Part shown: positions 1-7,090 of the stretch, piece after piece
How the letters are laid out: every line of letters starts with the position of its first letter
Position numbering within the stretch: the stretch's first letter is position 1
NCBI GenBank assembly: GCA_014860575.1
Contig: JACZJK010000016.1
Span: 217,935-281,934, forward strand
Source of the DNA: Bacteroidales bacterium
GTDB lineage: Bacteria; Bacteroidota; Bacteroidia; Bacteroidales; JAAYJT01
DNA: 64,000 nucleotides
Direction of reading: 5' to 3'
Translations under genes and position numbers: made by a program
The notes under the pieces: generated by a model
Database searches by the model: none
What the model was told of the DNA's origin: nothing
The model's input: the letters and a program-made list of their open reading frames with translations, nothing else

Positions 1-322
1 CCTCAACCAGAACATCGGCTCGGTAGCGTTTTTTTGAATCCTTATTGTCAATCATTGGATCGTTAAAAGCATCCACATGGCCTGAAGCCTTCCAAATGGT
101 GGGGTGCATGAAAATGGCTGAATCCAGCCCAACGATATTTTCGTGGTGCTGTACCATGGCTTTCCACCAATGGTTGGCAATATTCTTTTTCAGCTCAACT
201 CCAAACGGGCCGTAATCGTACACAGCGCTAAGTCCGTCGTAAATTTCACTGGATTGAAAAACAAACCCATACTCCTTGGCATGGGATATTATTTTTTTGA
301 GGGAATCTTCGTTTTTTATCAT
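1..322 (-). CDS. glyS: Glycine--tRNA ligase, N-terminal part (cut by window edge)
   Basis: Charges tRNA(Gly) with glycine in the cytoplasm. Only about the first 107 residues are inside the window; the rest runs off the left edge. Read on the minus strand from the ATG at 322, the product contains [28 protein letters not shown], and [19 protein letters not shown] followed by DPMIDN. These are signatures of the class II, single-chain dimeric GlyRS found in Bacteroidota, Firmicutes and eukaryotes, not of the alpha2beta2 form. The -7 promoter element TACTTTTG ends only five bases before the ATG, so the mRNA may be nearly leaderless. The family assignment is firm despite truncation. Confidence 0.93.
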   Translation of the reverse strand, partial: MIKNEDSLKKIISHAKEYGFVFQSSEIYDGLSAVYDYGPFGVELKKNIANHWWKAMVQHHENIVGLDSAIFMHPTIWKASGHVDAFNDPMIDNKDSKKRYRADVLVE

Positions 323-326
323 GGCG

Positions 327-334
327 CAAAAGTA
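327..334 (-). promoter_or_regulatory. Bacteroidota-type -7 element upstream of glyS
   Basis: Read on the minus strand this is TACTTTTG, matching the Bacteroidota consensus TAnnTTTG. It lies five bases upstream of the glyS ATG. No good -33 TTG/TTTG was found 19-21 bases further upstream, so the call rests on the -7 box alone. Confidence 0.45.
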
Positions 335-473
335 GAAAAAAAATAAGCGCTGATTGATGCAGGCCAACCGTATGGTTTTCCTTTATACAAGCTGAATTCA
401 TTTGCTTATCTCTGCGATGTATTCAATTTTTCAGGATAGCATTGTGCTACATTTCGGATTTTGCCGGTTTGAA

Positions 474-1100
474 TTATCGCTTATTATTCAGCTTCAATTC
501 TATGTTCAGTGAATCAGCAACTTTAATTAAGAAATCTTTAATATGCCTGCTCTTTTCTTTGAGTTCAAGCTCGTTATTCAGGTTTTGCGCAAAACCAAGG
601 GTTTCATGTAATTTGTCCACGGGTAGTAAAGCACAACTGAGACAATAAAAACCTTTTGAGCGGCCATCATCATAATTGTTCAACAGTTCATTCAAAATCT
701 CCATTCGTGTCTTCTGGTTTTCTAGGAACTTTTCAATCCCTTTGGACTGGATGAAATCAAGATTTGCAAAAACCTTTTTATGGGTCACAAATGAGTCATA
801 GCCATTTTTCTCTGAATCAAATCGTTTGCAAGGATACTCCGGGCAATCGGAACAAACTTCAAACTTGTTTTTGATCACGCAGCAAGTCAGAAATCCACAC
901 GAAGGATGTTTCTCTTTAAAGTTCAATCCGCCACAACCCGGGCAAGCCGAATTTCCTGAGGTATAGAACCGGGGGCATAGCCCACAATCTATTCCACAGC
1001 TTCCTATAGTTTCATATTGCTTTAATTTCTCTGCCATTTTGTTGAGAACCGGATAGCGCGGGATTTGATTTCGTTCCAGCTTAAAGCCATAAGTTTTCAT
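474..1100 (-). CDS. DUF3795-type cysteine-rich protein
   Basis: Function unknown. The protein is rich in paired cysteines: CGIDCGLCPRF, CPGCGG, CGFLTCC, CSDCPEYPCKRF and, near the end, YCLSCAL. The CGxxCxxC start followed by C..CP..CKRF is the pattern of the DUF3795 family, thought to bind metal. I chose the ATG at 1100 (MKTYGFKLER, 208 residues) because a -7 promoter box lies just upstream. The reading frame stays open to a TTG at 1145, and another ATG at 1037 (MAEKLKQYE) sits closer to the conserved region, so the start is uncertain. It has no operon partner: glyS lies beyond and is separately promoted. Confidence 0.8.
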   Translation of the reverse strand: MKTYGFKLERNQIPRYPVLNKMAEKLKQYETIGSCGIDCGLCPRFYTSGNSACPGCGGLNFKEKHPSCGFLTCCVIKNKFEVCSDCPEYPCKRFDSEKNGYDSFVTHKKVFANLDFIQSKGIEKFLENQKTRMEILNELLNNYDDGRSKGFYCLSCALLPVDKLHETLGFAQNLNNELELKEKSRHIKDFLIKVADSLNIELKLNNKR

Positions 1101-1107
1101 TGAAAAA

Positions 1108-1115
1108 CAAATATA
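1108..1115 (-). promoter_or_regulatory. -7 element upstream of the DUF3795 gene
   Basis: The minus strand reads TATATTTG, a perfect TAnnTTTG match, seven bases upstream of the chosen ATG at 1100. If it is used, the leader is almost absent, or translation starts at the internal ATG at 1037. Confidence 0.45.
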
Positions 1116-1360
1116 AGTCTTTTGTTGTGCCGAAAACCACAACAACAGGATTCTTCAGGTTTGGCTACCAGGGCTGATACTTTATTGAAGTTTTAGTATT
1201 CAAAATAAACCAAATTGTATTTTTCTTGTTTAAAACAATTATAAATAGCATCAGGGTGAAATATAATCTCTTACAAAACTTCATGAACAAACTACCTTTT
1301 GATGTACGCTGATCACTCTGGAACGCCTTATTACCTTGCTAGTAAAGAAATACATACAAC

Positions 1361-2125
1361 ATGAAGCATACAATACTTTTCTTACTTTATATGACAACCC
1401 TCTTCTGGACAACCAATAGCCTTTTTGCACAACAGGGATTTGTTGCCTTTGGCGGCGAAGCCACAGGCGCAGGTGGCAACCTGAGTATTTCCGGCGGTCT
1501 GATTGATTTTGAATATTATTCATCCGCCCAGGGGAGTCTGAGTCTTGGGCTGCAGCATAGCTGGGATGAGATTGCCAGTATCCCGCCATTACTTGAAGTA
1601 CCCAACACTATCGTTGGCAACGGTCAACTGCTTTGTTTCAATGCCACACAAACAGTAACTATAGCAGGCGATGGGAAACAATTTACCGTTCAGAATGGAG
1701 GCCATGCCGACATAATTGCAGGCCAGAATATTTTTCTGTTGCCGGGAACCGTGGTTTTACCCGGTGGAAGTCTTCATGCATACATTTCAACAGAATATTG
1801 CGATGATTCGGAAAGCATACTTGCGTCAGCAGAAAATGAATCTTATCAGGAGTTTCAGGGTTTCGAACCCGAAAGAAGCAGTAATTTTTTCAGTGTTTTT
1901 CCGAACCCTACTTCAGGAAACCTGACACTTGAAATGACTGATAATAAGGGGTTCTCAAGCATCCGGATTGAGATATTCAATGCACAGGGCAATCTGATCC
2001 TCACCACCAATGAAGCAGTTGCAAAACAATACAGCTTAAGCATAGCAAATAAACCGCCGGGTGTTTACCTCATCAGGGTATTAAGAGATTTAGAAATTGG
2101 AATTCAAAAGATTATCAAATATTAA
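1361..2125 (+). CDS. Secreted T9SS cargo protein with C-terminal sorting domain
   Basis: The product is 254 residues with an N-terminal hydrophobic signal peptide (about residues 1-23, ending LFAQQ). A beta-rich middle has no family I recognise. The C-terminal domain (about 175-254) begins FSVFPNPTSGNLTLE and ends GVYLIRVLRD...IIKY, the Por secretion (type A) sorting signature of T9SS cargo. The protein is therefore expected outside the cell or attached to its surface. It sits 74 bases before the S74-chaperone protein gene on the same strand, and the two may be co-transcribed. Role unknown. Confidence 0.85.
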   Translation: MKHTILFLLYMTTLFWTTNSLFAQQGFVAFGGEATGAGGNLSISGGLIDFEYYSSAQGSLSLGLQHSWDEIASIPPLLEVPNTIVGNGQLLCFNATQTVTIAGDGKQFTVQNGGHADIIAGQNIFLLPGTVVLPGGSLHAYISTEYCDDSESILASAENESYQEFQGFEPERSSNFFSVFPNPTSGNLTLEMTDNKGFSSIRIEIFNAQGNLILTTNEAVAKQYSLSIANKPPGVYLIRVLRDLEIGIQKIIKY

Positions 2126-2199
2126 TCACGCCAATTTACATACACACCCACTTTGAACCAATTTTCCCAGGCAAAAGAATAACAACTAAACTCAAAAAC

Positions 2200-3837
2200 A
2201 TGAAAAGGATAATTACTACAACAATCTTATCATCATTGATCATCGGTGTAATGGCACAGGCCCCATTGCGGATCGGTTACCAGGCTGTGGTTCGCGATAA
2301 CAGCAATCAACTCATTGTTAACAGTGAGGTTGGGATCAGAACCACTATTCTGCAAGGATCGCCTGAGGGAACGGTCATTTATCAGGAATTGCATTATCCC
2401 AATCCGGAAACAAACGTCAATGGACTTGTAACACTTCAAATTGGCGGCGGCTTGCCACTTCAGGGTTCTATCAACGATCTGCAACTGGATCAGGGCCCAT
2501 TTTTCCTCAAAACTGAAACCGATCCCAACGGAGGAACCACTTATACAATTACCGGCACTACGGAGTTTTTAAGCACACCGTATTCATTGTATGCCAATAA
2601 AGCAAATCCTGTTGGTCCGGCCGGAGGTGATCTGACAGGTACTTATCCAAATCCTGCAATAGCAAATTCGGCGGTTACAAATGCCAAATTGGCCAACAAT
2701 TCAGTTACTACAACTAAAATTGCCAACAATGCCGTTACTGGAGCAAAAATTGCTGATGGTGCTATCACTCCAGAAAAGATCGCTAACGGTGCCGTTACTA
2801 GTGAAAAACTGAACAGCATGGGGGCAACTATAGGAAATCTTTTAAGCTATAATGGATCAGCCTGGACACCAGTGGCTAAAAATACAGTAAGCCCCTGGAA
2901 TATCAAATTCAATGGTGATATTGATTTTCCTAATGGCCGTGTACACATAGGCCCAAGCTGGGGCTCTATGCCATCCAACTGGAATCTTACCGTGTTAGAT
3001 ACCACACCTACATACCTTACTGTTGGCGGTACTACTTTTAATACAGGCGTAAATGGTGGTTTATCGTTCACCGAAGGTTTCAATAGCATTGGCTCATGTG
3101 GGTTTGATTTTTTTGTTGATGGCAATGCTTTTGGTTATACCGGCTTGTTTCTGGTTGGCGGCTGTCCCACAAAAAATGACACCATCTTTGAGGCGAACCG
3201 CTTTGGTGAAATAACCTTCCGGGACCAGGTGACCATACACTCCCATGATGTCTTGGCCACAAATACTTATGCAGACTTCCAGGTAAACCACCGGGCCTTA
3301 GCCAATACAACCACCACATCAACCAACAGAAGAAAAGGGATCGCACTCAGAAGCTACAATACTTCTACCCGTCAATGGAATATTGCTACCCGCGACAACA
3401 ACAACCTCGAGTTTTTCTATAATGGCACGTTGAGGGGTACCTTCAGCGCTGCAAACGGGGTTTATACTTCGAGTTCTGACCGGAAACTGAAAACGGACAT
3501 TGAGCCTTTGCCGTCCGTGCTTTCAAAGGTGAAATCCCTCGAAGCCTTCAGCTACCGCTTTGAATGGCAAACCGAAGAAGAGCAGGAACGCAGCATCGGT
3601 TTTATGGCACAGGATGTAATGCAACATTTTCCGGAACTGGTTTACGAAGCTACTCATGATGACGAAGAAAGCTGGTATCAATTGAATTATTCGGGATTTG
3701 GAGTTATTGCCCTGAAAGCTATTCAAGAGCAGCAGGTAATAATCGAAACCCAGCATGAAAGAATTGCAGCGCTCGAACAGAAGTTAAATGAAGTGCTGAT
3801 GCAAATTGAAGCGTCAGCAATCAAGGCTGAAAAGTAA
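2200..3837 (+). CDS. Tail-fibre-like surface protein with C-terminal S74 intramolecular chaperone
   Basis: 545 residues with a signal peptide (about 1-20, ending IIGVMAQ). Residues about 157-206 hold five degenerate repeats of the form AVTxxKIANN, the short repeat seen in trimeric fibre stalks. From residue 426 the sequence SDRKLKTDIEPL followed by GFMAQDVMQHFPELV is the peptidase S74 (endosialidase-type) intramolecular chaperone signature. Ser426 and Lys431 fit the auto-cleavage pair of that family. The last 40 residues look like a coiled coil. Family knowledge says the S74 domain trimerises a fibre and then cuts itself off. No phage genes are nearby, so this appears to be a host surface fibre. 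Confidence 0.87.
   Translation: MKRIITTTILSSLIIGVMAQAPLRIGYQAVVRDNSNQLIVNSEVGIRTTILQGSPEGTVIYQELHYPNPETNVNGLVTLQIGGGLPLQGSINDLQLDQGPFFLKTETDPNGGTTYTITGTTEFLSTPYSLYANKANPVGPAGGDLTGTYPNPAIANSAVTNAKLANNSVTTTKIANNAVTGAKIADGAITPEKIANGAVTSEKLNSMGATIGNLLSYNGSAWTPVAKNTVSPWNIKFNGDIDFPNGRVHIGPSWGSMPSNWNLTVLDTTPTYLTVGGTTFNTGVNGGLSFTEGFNSIGSCGFDFFVDGNAFGYTGLFLVGGCPTKNDTIFEANRFGEITFRDQVTIHSHDVLATNTYADFQVNHRALANTTTTSTNRRKGIALRSYNTSTRQWNIATRDNNNLEFFYNGTLRGTFSAANGVYTSSSDRKLKTDIEPLPSVLSKVKSLEAFSYRFEWQTEEEQERSIGFMAQDVMQHFPELVYEATHDDEESWYQLNYSGFGVIALKAIQEQQVIIETQHERIAALEQKLNEVLMQIEASAIKAEK
2668..2817 (+). repeat. In-frame repeats encoding the fibre stalk
   Basis: About five imperfect 30-base units, each encoding roughly AVTxxKIANN, lie head to tail inside the S74-protein gene. 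They are divergent in DNA sequence. Confidence 0.75.
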
Positions 3838-3934
3838 TTTCATCAAGCGCAATCAGAGCGTTTGAAAATGATAGCTTGTCAAAGCTTTAGGCATCACATT
3901 TAGAACCCAGACAGGCTGTTGTTGAAATTTACCT

Positions 3935-3942
3935 TACTTTTG
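3935..3942 (+). promoter_or_regulatory. -7 element upstream of the DUF3109 gene
   Basis: TACTTTTG matches TAnnTTTG and ends five bases before the ATG at 3948, the same near-leaderless arrangement seen at glyS. No convincing -33 box was seen. Confidence 0.45.
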
Positions 3943-3947
3943 TCCTC

Positions 3948-4550
3948 ATGATTCCTGTTGGAGAAACCCTTGTATCCGATGATGTTGCTAATGTTCGCTT
4001 TTGCTGCGATCTGCCCCGCTGCCTTGGTGCATGTTGTGTGGCGGGCGATGCCGGAGCCCCTTTGGAAGAGGATGAAATAGCGCAAATACAGGACAGCCTT
4101 GAAGAAATAATTCCTTATATGGTCACCAAAGGAATTGAGGTGGTTCGGGAGTCAGGTGTTTTCGATTACGATGCGGCAGGTAATTTTGTGACTCCCCTAG
4201 TGAATGGCCGGGAGTGTGCCTTTGTTTATTTCACCGGCAAGATTGCACGCTGTGCCATTGAGAAAGCCTATGATAGCGGCAAGATTGATTTCCGTAAGCC
4301 GGTTTCCTGTCATTTATATCCTATCAGGATTACATCCTACAACGGCTTTGAAGCAGTAAACTACCACAAGTGGTCAATTTGCAACAAAGCGCTTACCAAC
4401 GGCGCAAAACTTGATTTTCCTTTGTTTCGCTTCCTCAAGGATTCTCTGATCCGGAAATATGGCGAAGCGTGGTATAATGAGCTGGTGGAAACTATCATGC
4501 AGATGAAAAAAAACCCTGAGAGCAGACCGCTTCAGGGTTATTCAAATTAA
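3948..4550 (+). CDS. DUF3109 family cysteine-cluster protein
   Basis: 200 residues, function unknown. Conserved cysteines occur early (FCCDLPRCLGACC, residues about 18-31), in the middle (GRECAFVYF, IARCAIEKAY) and in SCHLYPIRI, then WSICNKA. This order is typical of DUF3109, a Bacteroidota family related to YkgJ-like cysteine-cluster proteins that probably bind zinc or an iron-sulphur cluster. There is no signal peptide, so it should be cytoplasmic. It is convergent with ferritin, with only 12 bases between their ends. A possible link to metal handling is inference from that neighbour only. Confidence 0.85.
   Translation: MIPVGETLVSDDVANVRFCCDLPRCLGACCVAGDAGAPLEEDEIAQIQDSLEEIIPYMVTKGIEVVRESGVFDYDAAGNFVTPLVNGRECAFVYFTGKIARCAIEKAYDSGKIDFRKPVSCHLYPIRITSYNGFEAVNYHKWSICNKALTNGAKLDFPLFRFLKDSLIRKYGEAWYNELVETIMQMKKNPESRPLQGYSN
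4512..4539 (+). terminator. Hairpin overlapping the end of the DUF3109 gene
   Basis: AACCCTGA and TCAGGGTT form an 8-bp stem with a 12-base loop, preceded by an A-run and followed by an AT-rich stretch. It lies between convergent genes and could end transcription from both sides, although it is inside the coding sequence and lacks a real T-run. Confidence 0.35.
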
Positions 4551-4562
4551 TTTATCAATAGC

Positions 4563-5078
4563 TTATTCGCCTACACCTGCTTCAGGAGCTACTGCAAGAG
4601 CCGATAATTCCTTGTCAATATGGAAAAGTCCGCCCTTGGCATCACCAGCCAGCTTAAGCTGGTCAAGCACACCTTTTACGAGGCTTTCTTCTTCAATTTG
4701 TTCCTGAACAAACCATTGAAGAAAATTATGCGTGGTGTAATCCCGCTCTTCTATACAAAGGTGAACGATTTCGTTAATGCTATGCGTTACATGCACTTCG
4801 TGCTTCATCACCTCTTCAAACAAAGAACTGAGGTTGCCAAACTCAAGCTTGGGTTGCTCAAGCGATTGCAATTCGGCATGTCCTCCACGATCGTTCAGGT
4901 ATTTTAAGAATTTCAGTTGGTGCATACGCTCTTCATCACTGTGCTTGTAGAGGAAAGCTGCCGCTCCGGGATAACCCTGTACCTCACACCATGAAGCCAT
5001 GCTCATATAAATGCGTGAAGAATGTTCTTCCAATGCAATTTGATCATTGATTGCTTTTGCAATTTTTTCGGAAATCAT
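4563..5078 (-). CDS. ftnA: Ferritin (non-haem iron storage)
   Basis: Oxidises Fe(II) and stores Fe(III) in a 24-subunit cytoplasmic shell. The 171 residues match a bacterial ferritin in length. Ferroxidase-centre residues are visible: Glu17 (IALEEHSSRIYM), Glu50 and His53 (SDEERMHQLKFL), then Glu94 in the third helix and Gln/Glu in QWFVQEQIEEE of the fourth. The ATG at 5078 gives the usual MISEKI start. Iron storage fits with the dps, peroxiredoxin and oxyR genes some 8 kb away, but it is transcribed separately. No clear promoter box was found upstream. Confidence 0.95.
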   Translation of the reverse strand: MISEKIAKAINDQIALEEHSSRIYMSMASWCEVQGYPGAAAFLYKHSDEERMHQLKFLKYLNDRGGHAELQSLEQPKLEFGNLSSLFEEVMKHEVHVTHSINEIVHLCIEERDYTTHNFLQWFVQEQIEEESLVKGVLDQLKLAGDAKGGLFHIDKELSALAVAPEAGVGE

Positions 5079-5453
5079 AATTTATTCATTTTTTGTGGTT
5101 AAATATGCCTGTTAATAAGGATACTAAAGTAACAAAGCCAGTTTGTTTTTGTTTTACAGACCCGGAAAATTGAGAATTAAGAGCGTCATGCGGTTGTGAT
5201 ACGATGGTCATACAGTTGAAATACATGGTCATACAATTGTCATACAGTTGCTACAGTTCATCTCCATTACTCCAATACTCCATCACTCCAACCAATCAAC
5301 CAAAGATCAAAGCCCAAAATCCAAAAAATAAATTCAAAATGGATGTAATTTGTGAATTTTAAATCTTAAATCTGGAATTTTGAATTAATAAATCCATTAC
5401 TCCATACCTCCATGACTCCAACAAATTCACCAATAGACCAATTAACCAATTGA
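5079..5453. repeat. Gene-free spacer filled with low-complexity word repeats
   Basis: No gene is visible. From about 5200 the spacer repeats words such as GGTCATACA, TCATACAGTTG, CCATTACTCCA, ATCACTCCAACC and CAAAGATCAAAG. The stretch around 5362-5395 (AAATCTGGAATTTTGAATTA) recurs almost exactly near 16173-16190, and the CATACAGTTG words recur inverted near 15420-15480. It is a dispersed intergenic repeat of unknown role. Confidence 0.7.
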
Positions 5454-6533
5454 CTATTCCAACACTTTCTCAATCACGGATAGCAGCGTTTGGGCTTTAA
5501 GCTCAGTTTCTTCCCATTCTTTTTCAGGAACCGAATCTTTTGTGATCCCTCCTCCGGCAAAAAGTATCATTTTTGATGATGTGATTTTCATACAACGCAG
5601 GTTCACAAATAAATCTGTTTTCCCTCTAAAGTTCACTGGACCTAGAAATCCGGTGTAATATTCACGGTTGTGGGATTCGAATTGTGAGATAAATTGAAGT
5701 GCCTTTGCTTTAGGAATGCCGCAAACAGCCGGAGTCGGATGCAAACTATTGATGATCTGAACTAATGTTTCATCATCCGGAGTTCCAAAACTAAAATTTG
5801 TACACAGATGTTCCATCGCGCCAGCCTGTTTTGTAAAAGGGCCAGAAACCTCAAGATTATGAACACGATGACCTGCCAGTGTTGTTTGAATATATTTGCT
5901 GACAATATTCTGTTCTTCACGCTCTTTTACTCCCCAATCACTTTGTGAGCCTGATTTCCGTGTACCAGCAAGCGCCATGGTGTTGCATTCACTGTCATGG
6001 CAAGAGATCAATGTTTCAGGTGTAGCACCCATCCAAATACCATAAGGCTGTATATGGGCAATGTAAACGAATGCATTCGGGTAAGTTTTGCACAGCGTAT
6101 TATACAATCTGATCAACTGCTGGTTCGAAAAACTTTCAATCACAGTTGTTCGCGAAATCACCACTTTGTTTGCCTCGCCAGACTTAAGAAGTTCAATCAG
6201 CTTTTTGAGGTCCTGGATATAAGTTTCTCTATCCGTATTGATTGTCATTTTGATTTCAGGCAACGATTCTGATAACTGCATTTGATCAATCAGCGAATCA
6301 GGAATGTCTGATATAATCTCTGTAACAGCATCTGGTTCAAGAAACACTGTCGGATTTTGAGATGAGTTTATAAACGGAGATAGAATGAAGCCATGAAGAT
6401 TAAATGCTTCCTGTAAAATGATAGGTTTGATTTTGCCGGAATAAATTGATGATCCTGATGATCCGGGCATTCTGAAAATCACGAACGGGCGCTTTACTTT
6501 ATTCTTTTGTTGTTGGTTATCGGGCTTTAGCAT
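5454..6533 (-). CDS. menF: Isochorismate synthase
   Basis: Converts chorismate to isochorismate, the first committed step towards menaquinone (or a catecholate siderophore). The C-terminal two thirds carry the chorismate-binding fold: KVVISRT, GIWMGATPETLI, ALAGTRK, LHPTPAVCGIPK, REYYTGFLGP and FAGGGIT with the following E-x-E-W-E-E-TE. About 359 residues from the ATG at 6533. The frame continues upstream to a TTG at 6560 that would overlap the thioesterase gene by 14 bases. With the ATG, the two genes are separated by 13 bases and clearly form one unit. The rest of the menaquinone pathway is not in the window, so menF rather than entC is an inference from the neighbour. Confidence 0.9.
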   Translation of the reverse strand: MLKPDNQQQKNKVKRPFVIFRMPGSSGSSIYSGKIKPIILQEAFNLHGFILSPFINSSQNPTVFLEPDAVTEIISDIPDSLIDQMQLSESLPEIKMTINTDRETYIQDLKKLIELLKSGEANKVVISRTTVIESFSNQQLIRLYNTLCKTYPNAFVYIAHIQPYGIWMGATPETLISCHDSECNTMALAGTRKSGSQSDWGVKEREEQNIVSKYIQTTLAGHRVHNLEVSGPFTKQAGAMEHLCTNFSFGTPDDETLVQIINSLHPTPAVCGIPKAKALQFISQFESHNREYYTGFLGPVNFRGKTDLFVNLRCMKITSSKMILFAGGGITKDSVPEKEWEETELKAQTLLSVIEKVLE

Positions 6534-6546
6534 CTTGGTAATCTTA

Positions 6547-6963
6547 TCATTTTTTATCAATCACCATCACCGTTAACCTTGAAATACAAACCAAACGGTT
6601 CCGTTCATCGCTGATGCGGATTTCCCAGACATGCAGTTTTCTTGAGTGCGCGATCACTGTTGCTTTGCCAAAAACATAACCCTCTTTCACCTTGCGCAGG
6701 TGGTTAGCATTTATCTCGATCCCAACGATAGCCTGTGTTTCATTGTCAGTCATCAGCACTGAACCTACGCTCCCAAGTGACTCGGCCAATGCAGCGCTGG
6801 CGCCACCATGCAACAGACCGGCTGGTTGTTTTGTGCGATGATCAACCGGCATACGGGCACAAATGTAATCACTGCCCAATTCTGTGTATTCGATACCAAG
6901 ATGTTGCATCATGGTGCCATTGTTCATGGCGTTAAGATCGGGAAGGGGAATTTGTTTGAGCAT
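6547..6963 (-). CDS. PaaI-type hotdog thioesterase, probable DHNA-CoA thioesterase
   Basis: 138 residues with the hotdog signature QPAGLLHGGASAALAES, where HGG and the following Glu belong to the PaaI/YbgC-like active site, then GIEINANHLR. Members next to menaquinone genes usually hydrolyse 1,4-dihydroxy-2-naphthoyl-CoA. Adjacent isochorismate synthase supports that reading, but the substrate cannot be read from sequence. The ATG at 6963 is the only good start. It is the promoter-proximal gene of the pair. Confidence 0.85.
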   Translation of the reverse strand: MLKQIPLPDLNAMNNGTMMQHLGIEYTELGSDYICARMPVDHRTKQPAGLLHGGASAALAESLGSVGSVLMTDNETQAIVGIEINANHLRKVKEGYVFGKATVIAHSRKLHVWEIRISDERNRLVCISRLTVMVIDKK

Positions 6964-6979
6964 TATAATTTGTTTTATG

Positions 6980-7090
6980 AGGCTAAAGCCACTTGATCAT
7001 TCAGTTTTCGGGAACCGTCAGCTAAAGCTGACGGCAATATGTCTTTAGCCAACTGATTATAAAACACAATTCATATCAGGCTTTAGCCAC
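6980..7090. repeat. Palindromic repeat cluster between thioesterase and lnt
   Basis: GGCTAAAGCCA at 6981 and the inverted GGCTTTAGCCA near 7079 bracket a near-perfect hairpin CCGTCAGC-TAAA-GCTGACGG at 7015-7034. The outer inverted copy lies inside the last codons of lnt. Dispersed palindromes of this GGCTAAAGCC type are common in Bacteroidota spacers. The central hairpin might also slow or end transcription from lnt, but there is no T-run. Confidence 0.55.

Noticed and set aside
1281..1589. 102-codon minus-strand frame
   Set aside because: It lies opposite the start of the T9SS cargo gene and has arginine/serine-rich composition typical of an antisense shadow.
2200..3837. Prophage remnant, suggested by the tail-fibre-like S74 protein
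   Set aside because: No capsid, terminase, integrase, lysis or tail genes lie nearby, and the protein has a bacterial signal peptide.
5200..5453. CRISPR array, suggested by the repeated ACTCCA and TCATACA words
   Set aside because: The repeats are short, irregularly spaced and permuted, with no constant spacer length and no cas genes.
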